Of a stretch of 64,000 nt of DNA, positions 1-7,679 are shown piece by piece. The number at the start of each line of letters is the position of its first letter. Within the stretch, counting starts at the first letter, position 1. The notes under the pieces are model-generated. The model was not told the origin of the DNA and did not search any database. It saw only the letters and a program-made list of their open reading frames with translations. A program made the position numbers and the translations under genes. Source of the DNA: Streptomyces cyaneogriseus subsp. noncyanogenus (GTDB lineage: Bacteria > Actinomycetota > Actinomycetes > Streptomycetales > Streptomycetaceae); the NCBI RefSeq assembly GCF_000931445.1, contig NZ_CP010849.1, forward strand, positions 372,001 to 436,000, written 5' to 3'.

Positions 1-675
1 GCTCTCGACCAGCGCGCCGGCGTTCCCGAGCTCCGTCTGGCCGCGGGGGATCCCGAGCTCGTCCCCCAGAATCAGGTACTGAAGGGCGATCTCCCCCTCG
101 ATCGCAACCAGGCGATCCTCCAGGCGGCCAAGCAGGTCGGCGCCATCCTGAAGAAGAAGGAGCATCCGTTCGCCCTGGCGGGCAGCGTCGCCGTGTACGC
201 CCACGGCGGCACCCAGAACCTCCAGCACGACGTCGACTTCTGCATCCGTCCGGAGGACGCCGGGGCCGTCGCCGCCACTCTGCGCGAGGCCGGTCTGACG
301 GTCTACACCCCACCCGAGGACTGGCTGCTGAAGGCGGTCTGCCTGGGGCAGCAGGTCGACCTCATCTTCGAGCTGGCCCACGAGCCCGTCACCCTGGAGA
401 TGCTGGACCGGGCCGAGGAGCTGTCGGTCGACTCGGTCCTGATGCCGGTGCTGTCGCCGACGGATCTGGTGCGGAGCCTGCTGGCGGCGTTCTCGGAGCA
501 CCACTGCGACTTCGGTGCGGTGCTGCCGATCGCCCGCACCCTGCGCGAGAAGATCGACTGGGACGAGGTGCGCCGCACCTGCGGGGACGCGCCCATGCCC
601 GCCGCGTTCTTCTTCATCCTGGAACGGCTGGAGATCATCCCGCCGCACGGCCGGCCGAAGGAGGACCAGCGATGA
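1..675 (+). CDS. Nucleotidyltransferase-fold protein, 5' end outside window
   Basis: The reading frame is open from base 1, so the true start lies upstream; 224 residues are visible. The segment LAGSVAVYAHGG followed by HDVDF fits the nucleotidyltransferase signature (Gly-Ser, then an Asp-x-Asp-like pair), and a later QVDLIFE could give the third carboxylate. This resembles the AbiEii/MNT-type or DUF6036 nucleotidyltransferases, which transfer a nucleotide to a protein, RNA or small-molecule acceptor. No substrate can be read from sequence. No antitoxin partner is visible downstream: the next gene starts inside this one (ATGA overlap) and encodes a BON-like domain, so the two are translationally coupled. 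The fold is fairly clear; the function is unknown. Confidence 0.7.
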   Translation, partial: ALDQRAGVPELRLAAGDPELVPQNQVLKGDLPLDRNQAILQAAKQVGAILKKKEHPFALAGSVAVYAHGGTQNLQHDVDFCIRPEDAGAVAATLREAGLTVYTPPEDWLLKAVCLGQQVDLIFELAHEPVTLEMLDRAEELSVDSVLMPVLSPTDLVRSLLAAFSEHHCDFGAVLPIARTLREKIDWDEVRRTCGDAPMPAAFFFILERLEIIPPHGRPKEDQR

Positions 676-968
676 ACGACCCCGCGACCCACGGCGTGCC
701 CGCTCCGGCCGGTGCGGCGCCCGCCGCCGGAAACGTCGACTACCGCATCGCCCATCTGCGGGACCGGCTCGCCGCCGAGGAGCTCGGTGAACTGGGGGTG
801 CGGGCCGAGGTCCGCGCCGGAGCGGTCGCGGTCACCGGCACGGTGCCCTCCGCGCGGTGCCGCGAGACGCTGCTGCGGATCGTGCACGAGGAGCTGGCCG
901 GGCTGACCGTGCACAGCGACATCGTGGTGGCGGAGACCACCCGCCCCGACCATGCGGAGGAGCTGTGA
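672..968 (+). CDS. Small BON-like domain protein
   Basis: 98 residues. After a Pro/Ala-rich leader of about 22 residues, the stretch from YRIAHLRDRL to the end has the alternating pattern of a BON domain: a first helix, a strand with a Gly-Ala-Val-Ala-Val-Thr-Gly-Thr-Val core, a helix, and a last strand SDIVV. BON domains are small lipid- or ligand-associated modules. There is no signal peptide, so a cytoplasmic location is likely. The start overlaps the upstream stop (ATGA) and the stop overlaps the next start (TGATG), so it sits in the middle of a three-gene operon. The domain call is by pattern only. Confidence 0.65.
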   Translation: MNDPATHGVPAPAGAAPAAGNVDYRIAHLRDRLAAEELGELGVRAEVRAGAVAVTGTVPSARCRETLLRIVHEELAGLTVHSDIVVAETTRPDHAEEL

Positions 969-1693
969 TGATGCGCGTCGCCGCTGTCGGAGACATCCAC
1001 ATGGGGCCGGACAGCCAGGGGCTGCTGCGGCCGGCCTTCGAGACCCTGCCCGACTGCGCCGACCTGCTGCTGCTCGCGGGAGACCTGACCCGGCACGGCA
1101 CACCGGAGGAGGCCCGGGTGGTGGCCCAGGAGGTGCGTGACCTGCCGGTGCCGGTGGTGGCGGTCCTGGGCAACCACGACCACCACGACGAGCAGCCCGA
1201 GAAGGTCACCGCGATCCTCCAGGACGCCGGTGTCACGGTCCTGGAGGGCGAGGGCACCGTCGTGGAGTGCGGCGGGCGGCGCCTGGGCATCGCCGGCGCC
1301 AAGGGGTTCGGCGGCGGGTTCGTGGGCCGGAGCGCGGGCGAGTTCGGCGAGCCGGTGATGAAGGAGTTCGTCCGCACCACGCGCCGCTCGGCGGACAGCC
1401 TGCGCGGCGCGCTGGAGGCGCTGGACCGTCAGGGCTGCGACGCGCGCGTCGCCCTGACGCACTTCTCGCCCGTGGCCGACACCCTCGCCGGTGAACCGCC
1501 GGAGATCCACCCGTTCCTCGGCAGTTACCTGCTGGCCGAGGCGATCGACACCGCCGGTGCCGACCTCGCCGTGCACGGCCACGCCCACCTGGGGACCGAG
1601 CACGGCATGACGGCCGGCGGGGTGCGGGTGCGCAACGTGGCCCAGCCCGTGATCCGCCGGGCCTTCAACGTCTACCGACTGTCGGTGGACTGA
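968..1693 (+). CDS. Calcineurin-like metallophosphoesterase
   Basis: 241 residues from the ATG at 968, chosen because it overlaps the upstream stop and puts the first motif near the N terminus. All metallophosphoesterase blocks are visible in order: GDIHMG, AGDLTRHG, GNHDHH, THFSP and HGHAHLG, which supply the two-metal site. These enzymes hydrolyse phosphomono- or diesters; the substrate cannot be inferred. It closes a coupled operon with a nucleotidyltransferase-fold protein and a BON-like protein, so nucleotide transfer and phosphodiester hydrolysis may act on a common target (inference). The next gene is convergent, 25 bases away. Confidence 0.88.
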   Translation: MMRVAAVGDIHMGPDSQGLLRPAFETLPDCADLLLLAGDLTRHGTPEEARVVAQEVRDLPVPVVAVLGNHDHHDEQPEKVTAILQDAGVTVLEGEGTVVECGGRRLGIAGAKGFGGGFVGRSAGEFGEPVMKEFVRTTRRSADSLRGALEALDRQGCDARVALTHFSPVADTLAGEPPEIHPFLGSYLLAEAIDTAGADLAVHGHAHLGTEHGMTAGGVRVRNVAQPVIRRAFNVYRLSVD

Positions 1694-1718
1694 CGGCGGG
1701 CCGGTCCGGCCGTCGGCG

Positions 1719-2351
1719 TCAGGGGCGGTCGGGCTGGTCCGTGGTGCGTCCGAGATAGACGAGCGGACCGGGGTCGGGCACGTCGATCTCGTGGAAGCCG
1801 AGACGGTCGTAGAAGGCCCGGGCCCCGGTGTTGACGGTCACCATGCCGAGATGGACGGCGGGTACTCCCCCGTCCCGCAGGGCGCGCAGGAAGGCGCGCA
1901 TCAGGGCGCGGCCGAATCCCCGGCCCTGCCAGGCGGGCAGCAGGTCGATGTGCAGATGGGCCGGGTAGCCGGCCAGTTCCGGCAGGAGCATCCGCTCGGG
2001 GCGGTGCAGCAGATCGGCCATCATCTCGTCCGGGGTGTGCGGCGGGGCGCCCGGCGCCGGGTGCCGGTCCGCGACCAGCGGCAGCCACTTGGCGCGGAAC
2101 GCCTCGACGAAGCCCGCGGTGTCCGCGGTGCCGAGGATGTAGCCGACGGCCCGGCCCGCGCCGTCGTCCAGGACGAAGGCCAGCTCCGGCTCCAGATGGA
2201 CGTACGGGGTGGCGAAGATCGCCGGCAGCAGGCCGGGGTCGGCGTAGACGGGACGGGCGTCCTGGCCGTTGTGCGCGGTGCGGACGCAGATGTCCTCAAG
2301 GGCCGGGAGGTCCTCGGGGCGGTAGGGGCGTACGGCGGGAGACGAGGTCAC
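1719..2351 (-). CDS. GNAT-family N-acetyltransferase
   Basis: 210 residues. The acetyl-CoA binding motif A is visible as LLPAWQGRGFGRALM (Q-x-x-G-x-G/A loop), followed by a motif-B-like AFYDRLGFHEI near the C terminus. The long N-terminal half with RPYRPEDLPALEDIC resembles the GNAT subfamily related to the C-terminal part of eukaryotic O-GlcNAcase, but the acceptor is unknown. It is a lone gene, convergent with the metallophosphoesterase operon and divergent from the DoxX gene across a 333-base gap that holds a large inverted repeat. Confidence 0.85.
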   Translation of the reverse strand: MTSSPAVRPYRPEDLPALEDICVRTAHNGQDARPVYADPGLLPAIFATPYVHLEPELAFVLDDGAGRAVGYILGTADTAGFVEAFRAKWLPLVADRHPAPGAPPHTPDEMMADLLHRPERMLLPELAGYPAHLHIDLLPAWQGRGFGRALMRAFLRALRDGGVPAVHLGMVTVNTGARAFYDRLGFHEIDVPDPGPLVYLGRTTDQPDRP

Positions 2352-2684
2352 CGCGCCATCCTGCCCGCCGGGGGCTCGTACCTCAAGATCTCGCCCGCAC
2401 CCGCCCGGGGCGGGGGCGCCGCGCCGTGCCGCGGGCTCGTCCCCTCACCCGGATGCCGTACGGACGGCGTTCTCCGGACGGTGTGCGGACCGGCGCGCGT
2501 CGGCCGGTGGGCGGACGCCGAATGGCACCGGTGGGGCGGGGCACCCGATGATCGCTGTAGGCACGACACCTCGTTCCCCCCGAAGCACGGCACCTGGCGC
2601 CTTCCCTCCGGGTCTTGCCGGACCCCGCGAGCCCGGCAAGACCCGGACGGGAGACGCCAGGGCACAACACCTCTGGAGAGCGCC
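2352..2684. other. Intergenic region between divergent GNAT and DoxX genes
   Basis: No credible coding sequence is seen. The region must hold both divergent promoters. Its one clear element is the long inverted repeat at 2594-2660, listed separately. A GGAG ribosome binding site for the DoxX gene lies about 8 bases before 2685. Confidence 0.6.
2594..2660. repeat. 28-bp arm inverted repeat before the DoxX gene
   Basis: The left arm 2594-2621 and right arm 2633-2660 pair at 25 of 28 positions around an 11-base loop. The innermost 15 bases of each arm are perfectly complementary. It ends 24 bases before the DoxX start. It could be an attenuator, a leader hairpin, a wide operator, or a relic of a mobile-element end. 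No U-tract follows. Confidence 0.75.
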
Positions 2685-3218
2685 ATGAGTCTTCTGCGTG
2701 TGGCCGGCCGTCCGATGCTGGCGTCGATGTTCATCGCCGGTGGCCTGAACTCCGTCCGCAACCCCGAGGCGGTGGCCCCGATGGCCGAGTCCGTGGTCCG
2801 TCCGCTGACCGAACGGGTGGCCTTCCTGCCGGACCGCACCGAGCAGCTCGTCCGGCTGAGCGGCGCCGTCCAGGTGGCGGGCGGTGTCCTGCTGGGGATC
2901 GGCCGCTTCCCCCGGCTGTCCGCGCTGGCCCTCGCGGCGACGCTGGTGCCCACCACGCTGGCCGCGCACCGCTTCTGGGAGGCCGAGGACGAGGGCGAAC
3001 GCGCCCAGCAGCAGATCCACTTCCTCAAGAACCTGTCCATGCTCGGGGGTCTGCTGATCGCGGCGGACGACACGGGCAGCGCCCCGTCCCTGCTGTGGCG
3101 CGGCCGTCACGCAGCCAAGGACGTGCGGCGGGACGCACGTCTGGTCGGCCGTTCCATGCGGACGGCGTGCCGGCCGGGCGCGGCCACGGGCGGCATCCGG
3201 TCCCGGCTGGGCGGCTGA
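2685..3218 (+). CDS. DoxX-family membrane protein
   Basis: 177 residues from ATG 2685 with a GGAG ribosome site. The N-terminal RPMLASMFIAGGLNSVRNP and the following hydrophobic segments around residues 60-100 and 110-130 fit the four-helix DoxX/SURF4-like integral membrane family. Family members are linked to thiol or oxidative stress in actinobacteria (MSMEG/Rv MRC complex); that link is family knowledge, not seen here. A basic cytoplasmic tail of about 45 residues follows the last helix. The gene is monocistronic. The hairpin at 2594-2660 would lie in its leader if transcription starts upstream of it. Confidence 0.8.
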   Translation: MSLLRVAGRPMLASMFIAGGLNSVRNPEAVAPMAESVVRPLTERVAFLPDRTEQLVRLSGAVQVAGGVLLGIGRFPRLSALALAATLVPTTLAAHRFWEAEDEGERAQQQIHFLKNLSMLGGLLIAADDTGSAPSLLWRGRHAAKDVRRDARLVGRSMRTACRPGAATGGIRSRLGG

Positions 3219-3315
3219 CACCTCCTCTCCCCCACCGGCTGCCCCCGCGCCCGGGCCGGTCGTGTCCCGCGGCCTCCCGGCGCCGGGCCTCTGCGGTGGC
3301 GCGGGGCGGAGCACC

Positions 3316-4767
3316 TCAGGTGCCGGTGCGCAACAGGTCCAGGGTGAGGGCGGCGGTCCAGGAGAAGCGCCGGGCGCCGCGCCCGGCGCCGGTGACGGGG
3401 TCGACGTACTCGGCGAACCCGGTGCGGCCGGCCTCGGTGAGGAAGCCGTCCCGGAGCTGCGCGGCTTCCTGGTGGAAACCGTGGGTGAGCAGACCGCGGT
3501 GGATCAGCCAGGCGGTGTTGAACCACGCCGGGCCGCGCCAGTAGCGCTGGGCGTCGAAGGCGTGCCCGGTCAGGTCGTACGCGGGGACGAGCCGGGTGGC
3601 GGGAGCCCGGAAGCGGGGGCCGTGCAGTGCCGCGCGCAGACGGTCGGCGACGGCGGGCGGCAGCCGCGGCACGACGAGCGGGACGAGTCCGCCGACGCCC
3701 TGCTCGTCGACGAGGGTGCCGTCGCGCAGGTCCCGGACGCGGAACACGCCCGCGTCGGCGTCCCACAGCCGGACCACCAGACGGTGGGCGATCCGCTCGG
3801 CGCGGGCCGTGTGGGCATCGCCGTCCGCGCCGAGGTCGCGGGCGATGGCGGCGAGCGCCAGTTCGCCGACGGCCAGCAGGGCGTTGAAGCAGGGGTCCTC
3901 CACGGCGAATCCGTGCCGGGCCGCGCGGTCGTCGTAACCGGCCTCGCGGTAGTCGGCGGCGAGGCGGACGTAACGGCCGTAGTCGGCGTCGGTGGGCCGG
4001 TCGGCGTGGTGGCCGTGGTGCAGGTCGGCGCGCCGGAAGGCTCCGGGCGGGGCGGGCTCGACGCGCCGCAGGGCCCGGTCCCAGCAGGGGCTGTTGTCCA
4101 TGCCGGACTCCCACGGGTGGACGACGGCCGCCAGTCCCCCGCCGCCGAGGTCGCGGCGGGTGAGGAGGTAGTCGTGCCAGGCGGCGAGCCGGGGGCGGAC
4201 ACGGGCGAGGAAGCCCCGCCGCCGGGACTCCTCGGGATCCGCCCGGTGCACCAGCCAGGCGGCCAGGGCGTGCACGGGCGGCTGGACGATGCCGGAGGTC
4301 TCCCGGCCGGACGGTGCGCCCGCCGCCCGGCCCGCGCGGGAGGACTGCCAGAAGTCCGGGCTCGGGAAGTAGGCGTCGTGCGGCACGGCCGGGTTGAAGA
4401 CGATGTGCGGAATGCGCCCGTCGGCCCACTGCGCGGCCAGCAGCGTTTCGAGTTCCCGCTGCGCGCGGCGGGCCGAGAGATGGCGCAGTCCGATGGCCAC
4501 GAACGCGGAGTCCCAGCTCCACTGGTGGGGGTAGAGCGTGCGGGAGGGCACGGTGGAGCTGCCGGCCCGGTTGCCGGCGAGGACGTCCGCCGCCTGGCGC
4601 CACAGGGCGTCCGGCGCGCCGCTCGAGGACGCGGAGCGGTCCAGGAGGGAGGCCGTGCGCCGGGCCTCCCGGGGAGGGCGGGGGCGGATCGCCCGGCTCT
4701 CCCGCTGTTCCTGCGGCGTCGGTCGGTGTGTGCCCGGATCGGGGCGAGCCCGGTGACGCGGATCCAC
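3316..4767 (-). CDS. GH63-type glycoside hydrolase (mannosylglycerate/glucosylglycerate hydrolase-like)
   Basis: 483 residues from a GTG at 4767, preceded by CCGGAG. The (alpha/alpha)6-barrel motifs of GH63/trehalase-like enzymes are present: WSWDSAFVAIGL, HPWESGMDNSP and YWRGPAWFNTAWL. The Asp in the first motif and a Glu in the C-terminal TGFAEYVDP are the likely acid/base pair in this family. The closest described functions are hydrolysis of mannosylglycerate or glucosylglycerate, both compatible solutes, but sequence alone does not fix the substrate. The N-terminal 35 residues are low-complexity and Arg/Pro-rich, so a later start is possible. It is a lone gene. Confidence 0.75.
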   Translation of the reverse strand: MDPRHRARPDPGTHRPTPQEQRESRAIRPRPPREARRTASLLDRSASSSGAPDALWRQAADVLAGNRAGSSTVPSRTLYPHQWSWDSAFVAIGLRHLSARRAQRELETLLAAQWADGRIPHIVFNPAVPHDAYFPSPDFWQSSRAGRAAGAPSGRETSGIVQPPVHALAAWLVHRADPEESRRRGFLARVRPRLAAWHDYLLTRRDLGGGGLAAVVHPWESGMDNSPCWDRALRRVEPAPPGAFRRADLHHGHHADRPTDADYGRYVRLAADYREAGYDDRAARHGFAVEDPCFNALLAVGELALAAIARDLGADGDAHTARAERIAHRLVVRLWDADAGVFRVRDLRDGTLVDEQGVGGLVPLVVPRLPPAVADRLRAALHGPRFRAPATRLVPAYDLTGHAFDAQRYWRGPAWFNTAWLIHRGLLTHGFHQEAAQLRDGFLTEAGRTGFAEYVDPVTGAGRGARRFSWTAALTLDLLRTGT

Positions 4768-4938
4768 GGGCGGCTCCGGAAGGGGTACGGGTGGTCGGTT
4801 GCGTCGACCATATCCGGAGCTTATGTCTTGTCAATACGCAAAACCTGGCCAGTGACGCCTGTTGGGCAGACGTATGCCGGGGGACGAGGGCGGAGACCGG
4901 TGCCCGCGGGGCGGGCCCGCCGCCCCGCGCGGCCCTCG

Positions 4939-6009
4939 TCAGCCGCGGGTGAAGAGGGCGCCGTCGTCTTCTGTGACGCCCGGGCCGGCCGAGGCCGCCG
5001 GGCTGGTGACGAGGTGCCGGCTGCCCGCGGTGGTACGGAAGCGGGTGCGGTAGGCGGTCGGGGAGACGCCCAGTGTGTGCTGGAAGACCCGGCGCAGTGA
5101 CTCGGAGGAGCCGAATCCGGCCCGGCGCGCCACCTCCTCCACGGTGCCGGTCCCGTCGTCGAGGAGCCTCCGGGCGGCCTCCAGGCGGACGGATTCCACA
5201 TACTGACCCGGGGTCAGCCCCAGTTCGTCGCGGAAGAGCCGGCCCAGATGGCGGGCGCTGACCCCGCCCACGGCGGCCAGGGAGCCCAGGGTGTGGCAGC
5301 CCGCCGGGTCGCCGGCGACGTGGTCCATCACCCGCCGGACGGACGGATGCCGGGGCCGGCCGGGCGTCAGCCCTGCGCCGAACTGGGCCTGTCCGCCGGG
5401 GCGGGCCATGAAGACGACCAGATGCCGTGCCGTCCGCCTGGCCACCTCGGCGCCCCAGTCCTCCTCCACCAGGCTCAGGGCGAGGTCGATGCCCGCGGAC
5501 ACCCCGGCCGACGTGACGACCGCGCCGTCCCGGACGAAGAGCGGGTCGGCCTCGACGCGCACGGCCGGGTAGGCGGTGGCCAGCTCGGGCGCCAGTTCCC
5601 AGTGGGTGGCGGCGCGCCGTCCGTCCAGCAGGCCGGCCGCGGCGAGCAGGAACGCGCCCGCGCAGACGGAGGCGACGCGCCCGGCCCGCCCGGACAGGCC
5701 CGCGACCAGTTCCACCAGCGCGGTGTCGGCGACCGCCGACCGCCAGTCGGTGCGCCCCGGCACCAGCAGTGTGCCCAGGCGGCGCGGCAGGCCGGACGGG
5801 CCGGCGTGGACGCCGATGGGCAGGCCGGAGGAGGTGGCGACCCCCGCCCCGGAGACGGAGACGACCCGCACGTCGTAGTCGGCGCCGTAGCGGTTGGCGG
5901 TGGTGAACACCTCGACGGGCCCGGTGACGTCGAGGAGCTGCACCTCGTCGAACGCGACGACGGCGACGGTGTGCCCGGCCCGGTCCTCGGGCGGGGCTAT
6001 TCCTGCCAC
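4939..6009 (-). CDS. GlxA-type AraC-family transcriptional regulator (DJ-1/PfpI + HTH)
   Basis: 356 residues from GTG 6009, chosen because it puts HTVAVVAFDEVQ near the N terminus; it overlaps the upstream HD gene by 13 bases. Residues 10-190 are a DJ-1/PfpI-like domain with the nucleophile-elbow-like VASVCAGAFLLAAAG (Cys present). Residues 225-330 carry two AraC helix-turn-helix motifs (LGSLAAVGGVSARHLGRLF and EEVARRAGFGSSESLRRVF). Proteins of this layout sense small molecules through the glutaminase-like domain and activate catabolic genes. Overlap with the HD gene suggests one operon and a shared input or target. The ligand is unknown. Confidence 0.88.
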   Translation of the reverse strand: MAGIAPPEDRAGHTVAVVAFDEVQLLDVTGPVEVFTTANRYGADYDVRVVSVSGAGVATSSGLPIGVHAGPSGLPRRLGTLLVPGRTDWRSAVADTALVELVAGLSGRAGRVASVCAGAFLLAAAGLLDGRRAATHWELAPELATAYPAVRVEADPLFVRDGAVVTSAGVSAGIDLALSLVEEDWGAEVARRTARHLVVFMARPGGQAQFGAGLTPGRPRHPSVRRVMDHVAGDPAGCHTLGSLAAVGGVSARHLGRLFRDELGLTPGQYVESVRLEAARRLLDDGTGTVEEVARRAGFGSSESLRRVFQHTLGVSPTAYRTRFRTTAGSRHLVTSPAASAGPGVTEDDGALFTRG

Positions 6010-6644
6010 GGGGAGTCCAGGATGGTGCGGACGAAGTCGCCGCGCCGGAAGGCGGGGTCGAAGTGCTGCAGGACGTCGGCCTTGACGTTGCCGAAGGTGG
6101 TGTCCGGCTTGCTGCGGATCCCGGCGTGGAACGCCTCCAGGATGCGGTGCTTGAAGCCGGGCCGCGGGTGCAGGGCCACGATCTCGGCGCGCTCGGCGTC
6201 GGAGATGTCGCCGTAGCCGATGCCGAGCACGTCGTACTCCACCCCCGCCGTCACCAGGGCGACCTCCGGTTCCATGTGTGCGGGGATGCCGGGGGTGGTG
6301 TGCAGGGCGATGGCGGTCCACACCCGGCGCACGCTGTCCTCGGGGACGTCGTGCGACCGCAGGAACCGCCGTGCCTCGTCGGCGCTGTCCACCTCGAAGC
6401 GGCGGCCGCTGCCGTGGAAGCGCTCGTCGAGGCCGAGGTCGTGGAAGAGGGCGCCGATGTACAGCAGCTCCGGGTCGAAGCTCAGGTCGCGGTTGCGGCC
6501 CTGGAGGCTGCCGAAGAAGTACACCCGCCGTGAATGGTGGTAGATCAGCTCGCTGGTGGTGTCGCGGACGAGTTCGGTCGCCTCGCGGGCGAGTCTCGTC
6601 CGCGGCACCGCCACCGCCGCCGCGGTTTCGCGTTCCTCGGCCAT
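5997..6644 (-). CDS. HD-domain phosphohydrolase-like protein
   Basis: 215 residues from ATG 6644 with a GGAAAGGCGG ribosome site. The metal-binding pattern is complete: His in YHHSRRVYFF, the His-Asp pair in FHDLGL, and a further His in IALHTTPG. The overall pattern resembles the cyanamide-hydratase-like/DDI2 branch of HD proteins more than (p)ppGpp hydrolases, so a lyase or hydratase activity is as possible as phosphohydrolysis. It is first in an operon with the GlxA-type regulator, whose start lies inside it. A 12-bp perfect stem-loop lies in its leader (6675-6712). Confidence 0.8.
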   Translation of the reverse strand: MAEERETAAAVAVPRTRLAREATELVRDTTSELIYHHSRRVYFFGSLQGRNRDLSFDPELLYIGALFHDLGLDERFHGSGRRFEVDSADEARRFLRSHDVPEDSVRRVWTAIALHTTPGIPAHMEPEVALVTAGVEYDVLGIGYGDISDAERAEIVALHPRPGFKHRILEAFHAGIRSKPDTTFGNVKADVLQHFDPAFRRGDFVRTILDSPWQE

Positions 6645-6674
6645 GTCCGGTCCGCCTTTCCTCGGGTCCGTCCC

Positions 6675-6712
6675 GCGACCGGCTCCGCCTCCGGTCGGGG
6701 GGAGCCGGTCGC
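6675..6712. promoter_or_regulatory. 12-bp perfect inverted repeat in the leader of the HD/GlxA operon
   Basis: Bases 6675-6686 and 6701-6712 are exact reverse complements with a 14-base loop, 31 bases upstream of the HD gene start. It could be an operator, perhaps for the operon's own regulator, or an RNA hairpin. The role is inferred only from position. Confidence 0.4.
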
Positions 6713-7032
6713 GGCGTCCCTCACAGCTTCGCGCCCGGGGGCCTCCGGACGCCATGGCGATCCCGCCCTCCGCCCCACGGAAAGCGACATGGGCGGGCCC
6801 GCCGATGCGTCCGGGGGGTGCGGGGCGCGCCGGAAGGAGTAGCCGGGAGGGCGGGCGGGTGCCGCGTGTGGTCGGGTGGGCCCAGAGCCGGTGCCCGTCC
6901 GGCGGCGCGCGCCCGGCCGTCCGCCCGGGCGAGCCGGCCGCACCGGCGTTAGCCCGCTGACGACGCGGGGACCCGACGCTCGTGGCGGGCCGCAACCGGG
7001 GTCCGCCACGATCCGGCTGGAGGTGAGGACAC
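6713..7032. other. Non-coding region before hemerythrin gene
   Basis: Divergent promoters of the HD operon and the hemerythrin gene must lie here. No coding sequence or clear promoter match was found. A strong GGAGGTGAGG ribosome site sits immediately before 7033. Confidence 0.5.
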
Positions 7033-7596
7033 ATGGGACACGGCGGAAACGTCATCGCCGAGCTGACCACCGATCACCGTGAGGTCGAGGAGCTCTTCGG
7101 CAAGATCGAGGCACTGCCGTCCGGTCACAAGGACCGCAAGCTGTACGCCGATCAGGCCACGATGGAGCTGGTACGGCACTCGGTGGCCGAGGAAGCCTAT
7201 CTCTACCCGGCCGTCCGCCGGCACGTGGCCAACGGCGACGCCCTCGCGGACAAGGAGCTGGAGGACCACGCCAGGGCCGAGCAGATCATGAAGGACCTGG
7301 AGGGCTGCGCGGCGGACGACGCCGAGTTCGACCGGCTGGTCGGCATGCTGATGAGCGAGATCCGGGAGCACATCGCCGACGAGGAGGACAATCTCTTCCC
7401 CCGCCTGAGCGAGGCGTGCCCCGCGGACGCGCTGGACGAGCTGGGCGACAAGGTCCGCCAGGCGAAGAAGACGGCCCCGACCCGTCCGCACCCGTCCGCT
7501 CCGGACCAGCCTCCGATGAACAAGCTGATGGCGCCGGGCGCCGGGCTGGTCGACCGGGTGCGGGACGCGCTGACGGGCCGCGGCAAGCCCGACTGA
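7033..7596 (+). CDS. Hemerythrin (HHE) domain protein
   Basis: 187 residues from ATG 7033 with a GGAGGTGAGG site. The four-helix bundle di-iron pattern is visible: TTDHREVEELF, VRHSVAEEAYLYP, LEDHARAEQIM and IREHIADEEDNLFP, giving the His and carboxylate ligands. Such proteins bind O2, NO or peroxide through a di-iron centre. The last about 45 residues are Pro-rich and then basic, with no membrane segment. It is monocistronic, ending in a strong bidirectional hairpin. A role in oxidative or nitrosative stress is an inference from the family. Confidence 0.88.
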   Translation: MGHGGNVIAELTTDHREVEELFGKIEALPSGHKDRKLYADQATMELVRHSVAEEAYLYPAVRRHVANGDALADKELEDHARAEQIMKDLEGCAADDAEFDRLVGMLMSEIREHIADEEDNLFPRLSEACPADALDELGDKVRQAKKTAPTRPHPSAPDQPPMNKLMAPGAGLVDRVRDALTGRGKPD

Positions 7597-7617
7597 CGGA
7601 GCAACCGTCCCCGTACA

Positions 7618-7653
7618 CGCGAGGGCCCGGCGCCGCGGCGCCGGGCCCTCGCG
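7618..7653. terminator. Bidirectional hairpin terminator
   Basis: A perfect 36-base palindrome of almost pure GC lies between the convergent hemerythrin and GT9 genes. No T-run follows, as is common in streptomycetes. Confidence 0.75.
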
Positions 7654-7679
7654 CGTGCGGTGTGAGCCGGAGGCGGGGG

